This document shows positions 34,416 through 45,580 of a DNA stretch of 64,000 nucleotides, in pieces; position 1 is the first letter of the stretch, and the number at the start of each line of letters is the position of its first letter. This DNA is from Hemileia vastatrix (Eukaryota > Basidiomycota > Pucciniomycetes > Pucciniales > Zaghouaniaceae), in NCBI GenBank assembly GCA_030280995.1, contig JASXTE010000015.1, positions 5,939,001 through 6,003,000 on the forward strand. The letters run 5' to 3'. A model generated the notes under the pieces. That model made no database searches and was not told the origin of the DNA. It was given only the letters and a program-made list of their open reading frames with translations. The position numbers and the translations under genes were made by a program.

Positions 34416-35490
34416 TGTGGTCTTCTAACATTGGCAGAGCCCTTTGTTGGTCTGTTTGGTGTTCTTTTGATATTTCTTAAATTGCATTTTTTAATAATTG
34501 GGTGTTTTTCTGGAATTATTCGACACATAGTGGGACTGCCGGGATGTGGGTATTAAAATTAGATAGCTCCGGTTTTTCTCTATATTTAATGTCTTGATGA
34601 CATTTTTCATATTCTAAGTATTTGAGTGATTATTTCTCATTTTCCATTTTAAAAGATAGCTGTTCAATTTTGTTTTTTGTGTTTTGCAGGCTAACCTTAA
34701 GTCTTAGGGTTAAGTGCTTAGCACCATTGGAATGGGCTAATTTTTCTCTACGTTTCTTTTCTCAAGCTTTTTGAAGCATAATTATGTGTTTTAAAGGTTT
34801 TGGTAGTTGTAGTTTATTTTTCTAAGTATTTTGGGTGTTTTTGGGTGTTTTCAGAGGTTTTCTGGCTTCAGGGCAGTCCTGCAACTTCAGGCGGGCCTTC
34901 AGATGTTGGGCGAACGACCCGCCTTGGTGCTAGAAGGCTGGGAAGCGTTTCTAGAGGGTTTTTATGCAATTTGGCACTTAGAAACATTAAATTTAATGGT
35001 GTGCATGGGCTCTTAAATAGTGGTCTCTGTGTATTAAGTGAATAAGACAGTTTGGGGCAACCTTAATTATCATACAACCATCCGGAGGTGATATCCTTGT
35101 TCCTTACTCAGTTTTCACTTTTTTTTGGCTACAATTGACTGTGTTTGTTGCAAGCTTAGTTCTTCATTTAACTTAACATTGGCAACTGTTTTCTCTGGTG
35201 TAGTCTTGCAAGCTATATCAAGTATTATTGCTGTCTCTGGTGTGGATTTGCAACCTACATCAAGTATCATTGCTTTCTTTGGTGTGGACATTAGTCTACA
35301 TTTCAGTTCATTTGCTTGGTAGTCTTTCTGGAGACTACTTTCTTGACTGATCAGGCAGTCAAGTGTATTGGAAAAGCTGTAGCAGGTAAATCTCACTTAT
35401 ATTTTTCTAAAGGAACAGGGGATTTTCTCTCTGGTTTTTCTCCAAATCCCTTGGTCAAGGCCTATAGCTAGTACTATAGGATTGTCTACA
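34416..35490 (+). repeat. LTR-like sequence before gag remnant G
   Basis: Begins TGTGG and ends GTCTACA, like the LTRs of elements B and C, and is followed by TTGCTCCCAATGTGGGGTTAGG, which resembles their primer-binding sites. It contains three 41-42 bp tandem units (35194-35318). The right edge is firmer than the left. Confidence 0.5.
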
Positions 35491-35583
35491 TTTCTTGCTC
35501 CCAATGTGGGGTTAGGACCTTCTAGTTATTTGGAATCTCTGTTGTCTTTGGGTGGTCTTTTCTGGTGATTTTGTTCTGGAAGA

Positions 35584-35684
35584 ATGGCTTCTGGTTCATC
35601 TATTCCTGTCATGACTGTCAGTGGGGGGGAAGGTCCTCCTGCTGTGATGGTTAGGGAGTGTGTGAGGATTAAAACTTGGGATGG
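35584..35684 (+). pseudogene. first 33 codons of gag G, cut by element D
   Basis: The ATG at 35584 opens a frame with MASGSSIP and VRIKTWDG, matching the gag start of elements B and C (SASGSSLPL, VRIVSWDG). It runs into the LTR of element D at 35685. The rest is not found after 52789, so the right flank of D has been changed. Confidence 0.7.
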
Positions 35685-36379
35685 TTTCACGTGCCACCTG
35701 ACACTCAAGGCAAAAGCAGCTCATTAAATCAATAATACAGATGTCTAAATACATACTTGAAGTGCAGAAAACAATTCTACATAGCAACTGCGACTTTCCT
35801 TTGTGTACTCACATTCAACCATGCTAATCTAAACTTTAAATCTAAATTATTCAATCTCTCAATAGGGTAGTGAGCATGGATGGGATGGTTAGTGGAGGAT
35901 TAAAGGTCTAACAGATGTTACTGAGGAGGGTCCAGGTGTAACAGGTGTATTTTCTGAGGTCTGTGGTGTACGGAATGATGGATGGGTATGAGGTCAACGC
36001 AAGGAGGGGTTGGATTTTGGTTTGATATTTCTTTAGAATTAAATTATAAAAGGCATATATAGTTAATATTGGTAAAGCTTCAGGTTAAATCATTATTATT
36101 GTATATTTCCCTATTTTTCACAGTAATCATTTCTAAAACTTAAATCTTTGATTATTGAGTTTACAACCCTTTGTGAGATCTTAAGAATATTAATATTACC
36201 TTTAAATTATATTAGAATTCTTATTGATCATATCTCGAAGCAGTAGCTCTTCCTTCAATTCATCTTTGAATCACTTTCTTGAGTATTTCCCCTGTACTTC
36301 AAAGAAGTCTCTAAACTCCTTCCTCCATCTCACTTTCCCAGGAACACCCTCAACCTTGTGCATAGGTCGTCAGGTGACA
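35685..36379 (+). repeat. 5' LTR of element D
   Basis: Starts TTTCACGTGCC (TGTCACGCGCC in the 3' copy) and ends GGTGACA. Relative to the 3' LTR it lacks about 20 bp that contain the TATAAAA box (present at 52414-52420), so its promoter is probably weak or dead. Confidence 0.8.
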
Positions 36380-36454
36380 GTATAATTTAATTCTCTGTAG
36401 TTCACATTCTTTGCACTACTACGTCCTTTTTAAAGTGTTTCTAAATTTTTAAAA

Positions 36455-37626
36455 ATGGCACCTGTTCAACGCACTCCTCCTACGGGCACTACTACTAGGG
36501 CTCGCGCAGAAGCAGGCCAACAGCCACACAGCCTCTTTCCTGCACTCACTCCCTAAAACCTCTCGACCTAAGGGAACGAGGATACTCAGTCCAATCTGTA
36601 GAAGACATCCCCCAGGATTTTGATGATTCTAGCGAGGAAGAAGAAAAAGAGGATATGATGCTTGAGGCATCATTTACACCTGCTACTCACCCTTATGTTC
36701 AATCTTCTGAACCTGGACCATCTAATTCTCTAGAAGACTTCATGAGACTTTTCAAGAAAACCCTTTAAAATCCAACATCTTTGGAGGGATCAAAATTCAA
36801 AACTCCTTCCATGAAATCTCCTGATAAATTTGATGGAGAAAATCCAGACAGATTGCGCCCCTTCTTGCAAACCTGCAAGCTCCTGTTCCATAATGACCAA
36901 TCAAAAGTTGTTTATGCTTCTTCATTCTTAGTCGGAAAAGCAGCAATGTGGTTCAAACATTATCTTAACATGCTCTCTTCGACAGAAACCCACTTACTCA
37001 TTAATAACTGGTAAAAGTTTGAAGACCAACTTTTTACATTGTTCAGTGACCCTAATGAAACTGACAATGTGGGAATTGAACTTGATTTCCTACGCATGAG
37101 TGATAATCGTAAAACCTCTGAATATATTTTGAACATCAGAGCACTTCAAACTCGAGTAGGTTGGAATGATGATTCCCTCAAGTATCATTTCAATAAGGGA
37201 CTTCCTTTGAGGATTCTGGATCAATAAAATCTTCATGGTCAGAAGATGACTTCTTCAACAGATTTAATGGATCGAACCCTCGAACTCAACGGTGTTTACC
37301 AAGGATGACTACAACATCATCAATACACCAACAAATCTCAAGGCCTAAATTTTAAATCAGGACCTTCTTCACACCCATGGACAACTCAATACTCCTCCAA
37401 TCAATTGAAACAAAAGAAGGGAAAGGACAAAACTTGACCAAAAAGCACGACCCCAGGAAATATCAGTAAGGTACTGGATCCAAAAGGGGAACTTAAAGAA
37501 GTTTAGAGGAAGAGATAAGCAGATAATGGGATATGTATGTATTGTGGGGGTAAGAACAAGCTAGAAGATTGTGTAAAGTTGAAGGAAAGAGAAGGTACTA
37601 GTTTGAAGTCAAAAAACTAGTAGATA
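36455..37626 (+). pseudogene. gag of element D, first part
   Basis: The ATG at 36455 opens 34 codons (MAPVQRTPP), and a frame change near 36520 leads into an acidic region (DDSSEEEEKEDMM). The retrotransposon capsid domain follows: KSPDKFDGENPDRLRPFLQT, VGKAAMWFKHYL, FEDQLFTLFSDPNE and LDFLRMSDNRKTSEYI. A knuckle remnant CMYCGGKNKLEDC lies near 37537. Five or more in-frame stops (TAA at 37012 and 37225, TGA at 37303 and 37432, others near 37500) fit C-to-T changes of CAA, CGA or CAG. Gag forms the particle; this copy is inactive. Element E enters at 37627-37631. Confidence 0.8.
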
Positions 37627-37631
37627 GTTTA

Positions 37632-38460
37632 TGTCAGCCAGGCTACTAGACTTACCCAGTGAAATAATTAATTATTTACTGGATGAAGCCGCACATTATC
37701 ATCTTTAATTATTATTTATTTAATTATCATTTAGTTACATTAAAATTAGTTATAAATTAACTAGTTACAGAATGTTAAAATTAAATTAATTAATTAAATA
37801 AATAAGTAAAATTAAAACTATAATTTTGTCCCTTATATTTTTCTCTAACACCGTGCTCAATTGACAGGTTGGGAAAAATAAAACTTTATATTTAAAAAAA
37901 TAAAAATACAAAGATAAAATAAGATTTAGATATTCAAATAATATTAAATATATACAAAAAAAATAAATTTCTTATTTGGAATTGACATTTACAGTAAATA
38001 TTAAAAATATTGATGTATTTCTGACATACTCTGTAAATACATCTTTTTGACACCTTCTTTTTGGAATAACTTTATTATTTGAAATACTCTTTCTGGAATG
38101 TTCTTTTTCTCTCTCTCTTCCTACTGTTTTTAGAATTTGATTCCCGTTCTTTGTCTCTCCTTTGCCTATAAAAGGCCTCTCTTTTTGTTGTCTTTTGATC
38201 ATTCTATTTTACCAACTCATTTTATTACAATAAACAATAACACTAACACTTATTTATTATAACTTATATCTTTAGTACTTACAACAAAACGTAATTCTAT
38301 TCTATAACTTATATAAAATATTTAAATTTACCTCTTACTTTAAGAAAAGAAATCATACTTGATTAAGAAATACGTACCTAGTTATTGAGAGTCAAATAAT
38401 ACCTTAAAATCTTCTTATAAAACCTTACCAAAGCTTCTAGACCAAAAGTGACCCTTGACA
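37632..38460 (+). repeat. 5' LTR of element E
   Basis: Starts TGTCAGCC and ends CCTTGACA. TATAAAA at 38167-38173 (CCTATAAAAGGCC) is the likely promoter. An open antisense stretch (37972-38202) is kept in both LTRs but has no motif, so it is not called. Confidence 0.93.
38167..38173 (+). promoter_or_regulatory. TATA box of the element E LTR
   Basis: TATAAAA within GCCTATAAAAGGCC; the same box is at 46116-46122 in the 3' LTR and at 62751-62757 in element F. Transcription would start a short distance downstream. Confidence 0.75.
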
Positions 38461-38640
38461 ATTGGGAACCTTTCCGAAATATCGACGGCGCAACGTTACT
38501 TGAGGCGTAATCGAGGGGACCATCGGCGTACAAGCACCTGTAAAGGACGAGTGGAGGCGAGAAAACGACGAACGTCATACGTCACGTGATAAAAAGTTTT
38601 GCTGCAAACGGGAATTGAACCGCGCTCCAAAACTTAAGTT
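38461..38640 (+). other. primer-binding site and CpG-rich leader segment of element E
   Basis: ATTGGGAACCTTTCCG starts one base after the LTR; TGGGAACC (from 38463) is the likely tRNA pairing site, and element F has TTGGGGGCCTTTCCG in the same place. The next 170 bp contain many CG pairs, unlike the body of E. A GGTTCAATTCC motif, like a tRNA B box, is on the minus strand near 38610-38625. Confidence 0.6.
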
Positions 38641-38920
38641 CATATACTGACTAAAGATCGTATATATTGTGGTAATTATTGTGATTACTATTTGTGGGTT
38701 ACTCTTCACTCTTCATTTGCTATGTATTTCCTTTTACTCAGCACTCTGTAAGTGGCATTAATTTGCTCATTTTGCAGGGGGAGGTGTCTGGTAATTGGAA
38801 TTTATTTTTATTATTCTATTTTTTTTTATTTTTCCTGGTTGACCATAATAGAGCAATAACTGTTCTTAGTCCCAGAGGTAATAAAATAATTATATATTAA
38901 TATTAATTATTATCATTTTT

Positions 38921-39308
38921 CAGTTGACAATTGTCCTGATTAATTTGAATTTTAATTGTTCCAGTTGACAAACTGTCCTGACAATAATATTTTTATTAAA
39001 TAAAATAATTATTATAATTTTTCAGTTGACATTTGTCCTGATTAATTAATTGTTCCAGTTGACAAATTGTCCTGACAATTATATTTTTTTTAATAAATAA
39101 TTAACATTTCATTACTTCAGTTGACTTTGAGTCCTGGTAATCCAATAAATCTTTTTAAGTAATAAAATTCATATTTAAATTACTTCAGTTGACATTAAGT
39201 CCTGGTAGTTAAGTAATCAGTTAAAATAATTTTTATTAATAAAGATTCATATTTGATTATTTCAGTTGACAATAAATCCTGGTAATAAATTAGTTGATTT
39301 AAATCCTG
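38921..39308 (+). repeat. array of eight small stem-loops in the element E leader
   Basis: Copies at 38921, 38962, 39023, 39056, 39118, 39186, 39263 and 39292. Seven begin with CAGTTGA and the last with TAGTTGA; all end in TCCTG. CAG pairs with CTG outside a two-base TT bulge, and the inner stem varies but mostly still pairs: GACAA/TTGTC, GACT/AGTC, GATTT/AAATC. It lies between the primer site and gag, where retroelements keep packaging and dimerisation signals. Each copy also follows a pyrimidine run and CAG, like a 3' splice site. Confidence 0.75.
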
Positions 39309-39521
39309 AAAATAAAAATTAATAGAAATTCTAATTTATTTCTACAGTTTATTGCATTATCCTGGTTTTAATTTTTTTTTTTTATTAATTTTATTTAAAG
39401 TTGATTTTATCCTAAAAAGATTTTTTATTATTATTTTTATTTTATTTCTGTCAAATAAAAATTAAAAATAAAGACTAATTAATTTTTTGTCTCTTTTCCT
39501 TCATTTCAGTAGAATCTTAAA

Positions 39522-41039
39522 ATGACTGATCAAAGTTGTTTTGCTGCACGTGAAGAAGAACTAGTCTTAATTGATTATGATGAGCCTACTTCTGTAATTT
39601 CTCCTTTAACAAGAAGAATTTCTCAAACTAATAAATCCTTGCCCCAAACAGGATGTGGAAATGGAAGAAGTAGAAATCCTAGTGGACAATACTCAGGATC
39701 AGAAACCCAGGACAAACCCACCAGAAGAGCTTCCAAGAGGCTTCAAGATAAAAAAGATGCCGTTGTCCCAGCAGATAAAGAATCTGTCAACCCACATAAA
39801 GGAGTTAAAGACAGACAGCTTAAAACTAAAGGTAAGGGTAGATGCCTTGGAAGAATGGGAGAAAAGAACAAATACTTCTCTCCAAGAGAAAAGGAAACCT
39901 CTTCCTCCCATGGATCAACAACAATTGGCTCCCCAATCCCAAGAGATGGTGGAAGTGTCCAAGTGGAAGTGGGACTGGCTCAACACACAGTGGGACTACT
40001 TAGCTCAAAATCAGCATCAATTACCTCAGGTAGGTCCATCAAGGCCCACCCAGGCAAACCCCACTCCTCCCCACCCTTATCAAGGAGGCAAAAGAAGAAG
40101 GAAGCCCAATATGGTGATACCCAGCAAACCCTGGTACGTCCCTCTATTGATTCTCAAGTGCCTTTTCTTGTAGCTGACTCTGTTCCTTCAGGTAAATCTG
40201 GAAGGCAGGATGAAACCTTGAGACCTATAGAAGCTGGGAATAGTAGACAGTTATCTCATGTATCTAATCCATTACTTTTAATTGCTACCTCAATGATTAA
40301 TCCTGATATGGCTGTGATTGATGAAACTCTTGACCCTGAGTTCTATGAGAGTCTGGAAATTTACTCAGTTTCCTTATTGAGAAACACTCCAGATGTAGCA
40401 AGAATTAATGATGAGCACTTGAGAGATATTATTGCCAAGCAAAATCATATAATGAACAATATGCAATTGACTCAGAGATATAATAGTTTGTTAACTGATC
40501 AGGGTTATCAAGCATTAAAAAGTGAAGCACAGAGAGTCTCTGATGAATTGTCTCATTACAAAGCAACCCATGAAAAGAAAATTGCTTTATGGCAAAATAT
40601 AAAAAATGATTTGTCTAAACTAAAAGATACTGTATCTGCCTGTTGCCAGGAGGTAGAAATAGATAAGATAAATCTGAAAAGATTGAGTGACCATTTATCA
40701 TCTTTTCAACATAAAAACCAATTATCTTTTGCAACTTTCAATGAAAGTTTATCTAGTCTTCCAAGAATGAAAACAAGACTAGCAACCATTGAAGAAACAT
40801 TGAACTCATTGTTAAATGACCAAAAATATTCTGACAATTCTGTGAAGGAACATATAGTGCAGGATGCTCAACCAGTACCTGTGGCTAGTTCATCTAAAAT
40901 AAAAATTGATCCAGAAATACCTGTTGATAACACTGAGTTTCCATCAAAAACTGATGATGCACCAGGATCTGCAACAGAAGTAAACAATGAGATTTCAGCA
41001 CAATTAGAGAAATTACAGCTGCTTCTTACTCAGAAATAA
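39522..41039 (+). pseudogene. gag, N-terminal part, of element E
   Basis: The ATG at 39522 opens 505 codons to a TAA at 41037-41039. Beyond that stop the same frame continues into the capsid domain, so the stop is internal. Residues 1-45 are acidic, similar to the start of the element F gag. Residues 46-220 are rich in Ser, Lys and Arg and coincide with a segment of different base composition that is also open in the +1 frame. Residues 255-505 are helical with heptad-like Leu and Ile. The N-terminal part of Gag in this group is usually an assembly region. If the stop is a mutation this element is inactive; readthrough is not excluded. Confidence 0.75.
39643..40173 (+). other. overlapping +1 frame in gag of element E
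   Basis: The +1 frame is open for about 175 codons with protein-like content: an acidic start (MEEVEILVDN), a probable coiled coil (IKNLSTHIKELKTDSLKLKV), then KWKWDWLNTQWDYLAQNQ and a Pro-rich tail. The composition is richer in G and C than its neighbours. It reads more like a Gag segment than the in-frame product, suggesting a segment taken up from another element out of frame, or true dual coding. Confidence 0.5.
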
Positions 41040-44000
41040 GCTAGTACTAAGGAGACTCCTTCAAATCAAAAGAATGGGCCAAAACTTGACCAGTACCCAA
41101 CATTTGATGGTGATTCTTCCTCTGATTGGCAACAATTTATTTGCAGAATTGATAATTTAAAAAATTCTTACAAACTCCCAGATGAGGAAATTGTGTCCAA
41201 GTTAATTTCTTTGTTCACTAATGTTGCCCTGATGTGGTATGAATCTGTTCTCCTGGATGGGAATGACTACTCATGGGAGGAATGGAAGAAATTAATTAAA
41301 GCACAATTTGGTGGCTCCAAGTTCAGAATGGCTCAACAAAGGCAGTATGAGGAAACTAGATATAGCTCTTCTACTGATAAACCTATTGAGTTTTTAATGA
41401 AACTTGTAAAAATCTTAAGGGCAATGGACCCAAATATGGAGTTTGATTTATGGAAGGACAGGATCCTCCATAAATTACCAATGTCTCTGAGAGACTTGAT
41501 TGTGGCTAGGACTGAGTTCTCCAAAGAACCCTCTTCTTTCATTAATACTTGCAATGAGATACTTCTAAACAATAAGTATGATGCAAGAAGATTCATTCCT
41601 AGGACCCCTTTGGAGAAACCCTCCACTTACGAACAAAAACCTCTGGAAAAGGTTGGTAAACCATCTGCCCCTGTTGCACCAAAGAAGTATGCAACAAACA
41701 CTTGCTTCAAGTGCAACAAGCCTTGGAATAAAGGCCATGTTTGTGACAGGAAGATTAATCTTGTGGAACAAACAGAGGAGCATGCTGATGACACAGTGGC
41801 ACTGGATGATACGTCAAGTGATTGTGCCAGCAATATTTCATATGAATCTCAACAAGAAATCTTGATGCTGGAAGAAGATATTCATTATTTAAATACTATT
41901 GACATTGATAATAATGATTTATCTACAGTTGAGGATGCTGAGATCATAATAAACATTGAGGATAACTCAATTGTTATTGCCCCTCTTAAGGCACCAGTCT
42001 TGATTAATGGAACCAGCATTGAAGTTGATCTGGATTCTGGAGCTGGAGGAAGTGTAGTATCTGAAAGAGCACTTGCCTCAGTAGATCAAGACTATAAATC
42101 TAAACTGTTGCCTATCATTTCTGAAAATTGGAGAGGGTATGGCTCTTTTTTGTCCCCCATTGGTAAATACAAAGCCACAGTGTTTTTTAAATATAACCAT
42201 GGTTTTGTAAGAGCTATTTGTGATTTTGTTGTCATGAAAAATGATAACTTGAGCAATTGGTTTATTGTAGGGAATGATATTATAACCAAGTATGGCATAA
42301 AATTGGATCCTTCAAACCAATGTTTCACAATGGGGATGAATGGGAAGAGAAAATTTAAAATTTCCTCCCCTAAAAAATTATTAAAACCAGAATTGAACAC
42401 ATGTAATTCTGTGGTTCAATATAAAGGAAGATCTAAAAAGGAAATGCATGCCCTTATGTCTGAAATTGACAATGCCTCTTTTGGAGAACAACTTTCTGGT
42501 GAGGATAAAGATTCCATCATTAACTTGATAAAATCTTTTCCTATGGCTTTTGCTCATGGGTCACATGAACTGGGATTAGTTAAAGAGGAAATGAAACTTT
42601 CATTGTCTTGCCCATTAACTGATATACCACCTAGTTTAAAGAAGAAGCCTTATCCTGCTTCTCCCACAAAGAGAAAAGATATTGAAGATAATATCTCTAC
42701 CCTTTTAAAAATGAATATTGTTGAAAAGTTAGTTGAAACACCTAAATATTGTGTTATCTCACCTGTCCTAATTTCTTATGAGAAAGATAAAGCCAGGTTA
42801 TGTGGTGATTATAGAGCACTAAATACTTATACTGTTGATGATATCTATCCTTTACCTAGAATCAGCTCTATACATGCTACTTTACAGGGTGCTAAATATA
42901 TCAGCTGTTTGGATGGTAATAAGGGATTTCACCAGGTACCTGTTGAGAAAAATTCTTAGAACTTTCTGATGATTGCCACTCATATGGGTATTTATAAGTA
43001 TATTAGGATGCCATTTGGCCCTAAAAATGCCCCTTCTGTTTTCCAAAAAGTAATGGATAACACATTCCATCAAGAGATAATTGAAGTTTGGCTGATGGTT
43101 TATATTGATGATATCATTATATTCTCAAAAACATTTGAGGACCATCTTAAACACCTGTGTAAAGTATTCCAGAAAATGGATGAAATAAATATGACACTTG
43201 CTTTGAAGAAATGTAAATTTGGTTTCCATTCTTTAAAAGTTCTTGGTCATGTTGTTTCAGGCTTACAGATATGTGTTGACCTGAACAAAGTGGCAGCCAT
43301 ACAACAGGTGAAAGCTCCTACAACAGTGAGAGAGCTCCAAAGTTTTTTGGGAATGTGTGGATACTATAGACAGTATATTAAAAATTACCAAGTCATAGAT
43401 TTACCCCTTACCCAATTAACTAGAAAGGATGTTGCTTTTGTCTGGAATAGTGAAAGACAAAGAGCCTTTGACACTATGAAACACTGTTTGATGTCAGCAC
43501 CAATTCTTGCTTTACCTGACTTTGATCAACCATTTGTTTTGTACACTGATGCCAGTTTTATTGGTCTTGGTGCTGCCCTCCATCTAAAACAAGTGATAAA
43601 TGATAAAGTTTCAGAAGTAGTAATTTGTTATATTTCAAGAACCTTGAGAAATAGTGAATTGAAATATGGTGCTACTCAATTAGAGTGTTTAGCTGTAGTA
43701 TGGGCTCTAGAAAAGCTTCATTATTACCTAGATGACCAGAAATTTGAACTTGTCACTGACTGCAGTGCATTTAAATCCCTTTTAAACTTGAAAACACCTA
43801 ATATAAATATGTTTAGATGGCAGCTGGCTGTTCAAGAATACAGAGGGAGAATGACAATTATTCACAGAGCTGGTATTGGTCATTCAAATGTGGATATGTT
43901 ATCAAGGTTACCCTTACCAAATGATGACTCAAATCCTGCTTATGATCCTGAGGATGAAATTATCCATATCCATGGGATATATGTGGTTGATATGGAGGAA

Positions 44001-45542
44001 GACCTATTACAGCTTATTCTGGAATCATATGATAAGGACACTGACTTGAAAAAGTTATGCACCATATTAAATGATCCAAAGAATGCTTCAATACAAGCAT
44101 TAATTAAAACCCTCCCACAAAAGTACCAAAAAGCTTTGGAAAAAGGAAAATTTTCAATTGATGAAGGATATCTATATTATAGAAGAAAGTTGAGTAATGT
44201 TATTGTTATTCCTCCTTCTATGAAAGAAATCATCTTGAAAATTTGTCATGATGACATATTAGCTGGACATTTTGATCTTGAAAAAACAATGATCAGAATT
44301 AAGAACACTGCTTGGTGGGCTAATATGTCTGAGGACACAAAATTATATGTTGAATCCTGTGATTCATGCCAAAAATCAAAAAGATTAACTGGTAAGAGAG
44401 CTGGATTAATGCAACATATTGAACCTACTGATGCTCCATGGCAAATAATAAACATGGATTTTGTAACAGGATTACCTATTGCTGGTAAAGACAGTTATAA
44501 CTCTTGTTGGGTTATTGTAGATAGATTCACAAAAATGTGTAAATTTACCCCTACCCACAAGGATGTTTCCACTAAAGAATCAGCTTTCTTATGGTGGTCT
44601 CATATGTTTAATACTGCTGGTTCTCCTAAAGCCATAATCTCTGACAGAGACCCTAAATTTACTTCTGAATTTTGGATGTCTCTGATGGATGTTTGTGGTT
44701 GTGATCTGAAACTTTCTACTGCCCATCACCCTCAGACTGATGGTTTAGCTGAAAGAATGATTCAGACTTTAGAGGACATGATAAGAAGATATTGTGCCTT
44801 TGGCCTTGAGTATAAAGATAATGACAGATTCACTCATGATTGGGTTACCTTACTTCCTGGGTTAGAATTTGCTTATAATAGCACTGTTCATTCTGTTACT
44901 CAAAGAAAGCCTTTTGAGCTCTGGCTTGGATATGTTCCTAATACTCCTGACCAAATTCTCAATAACAAAATACCTAAATTGGATATACATCCTGGTGTAA
45001 AATCTTTTCTTCAAATGCAACTACTATGTAGAAATCATGCTCAAAAATGTATTGAAAAATCATTTGAATATGAGAAGAAAAGATGGGACAAATCCCATAA
45101 AGAATACACTTTTAAAAAGGGTGATGAAGTGTTGATTTCTACAGTCCACTTCAACTTACAAGGTAATAACAAATTAAAAGATCCATTTGTTGGTCCTTTT
45201 GTTGTCAGAAGAATGATTGGAGATAATGCAGTTGAAGTTATTCTGTATTCCCCATTTGAAAGAAAACATCCTGTTTTTCCAATATCTCTTTTGAAACCTT
45301 ACACATCCAATAGTGATTTATTTCCAAAAAGGAGGGGTAGACCAAAGAAAACCCCAAATGAAATCATTGAGACAGCAGAAATTGAAAAAATATTAAATGA
45401 CAGAATAGTCACTGCTGAGAAAGGTACAGAATACTTATTGAGATTCAAGAATAAATCATCTGAATATGATTCTTGGATACCTGGGAAGGAGATATCTAAT
45501 CTTCCTACTCTACTAAAAAAGTATAAGAAGAAAAAATCATAG
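41040..45542 (+). pseudogene. gag C-terminal part and pol of element E
   Basis: In the same frame as 39522. Order: capsid (FTNVALMWYESVLL), knuckle CFKCNKPWNKGHVC, protease (EVDLDSGAGGSVVS), RT with LCGDYRALN, then a TAG at 42957-42959, then MPFGPKNAPSVFQ and the catalytic YIDDIIIFSK, RNase H with YTDASFIGLGAAL, and integrase (HDDILAGH, CDSCQ; IINMDF, ISDRDPKF, ERMIQTLED). The tail has GPF, HPVFPISLLKPY, an AT-hook-like RRGRPKK and a chromodomain-like segment with RFKNKSSEYDSWIP. Everything but the TAA and the TAG looks functional, and both stops can come from Gln codons by one C-to-T change. Confidence 0.87.
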
Positions 45543-45568
45543 CATTTTTTTATTTATTATTTTTTTTT

Positions 45569-45580
45569 AGAGTGAGGGAG
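45569..45580 (+). other. polypurine tract of element E
   Basis: AGAGTGAGGGAG directly before the 3' LTR. Confidence 0.8.

Noticed and set aside
37972..38202. Open antisense stretch of 76 codons in both LTRs of element E
   Set aside because: It is kept in both LTRs only because they are nearly identical. It overlaps the TATA region and has no motif, so conservation says nothing.
38461..38700. A complete tRNA gene in the leader of E
   Set aside because: Only B-box and D-arm-like pieces are visible; no acceptor stem or anticodon arm could be folded.
38921..39308. Regularly spaced repeats considered as a CRISPR array
   Set aside because: Units are short, imperfect and of variable spacing, in a eukaryotic retroelement leader with no cas genes.
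41333..42400. Open minus-strand stretches inside pol of E and D
   Set aside because: They mirror the coding strand of well-defined pol domains and show no domain, start context or splice signals of their own.
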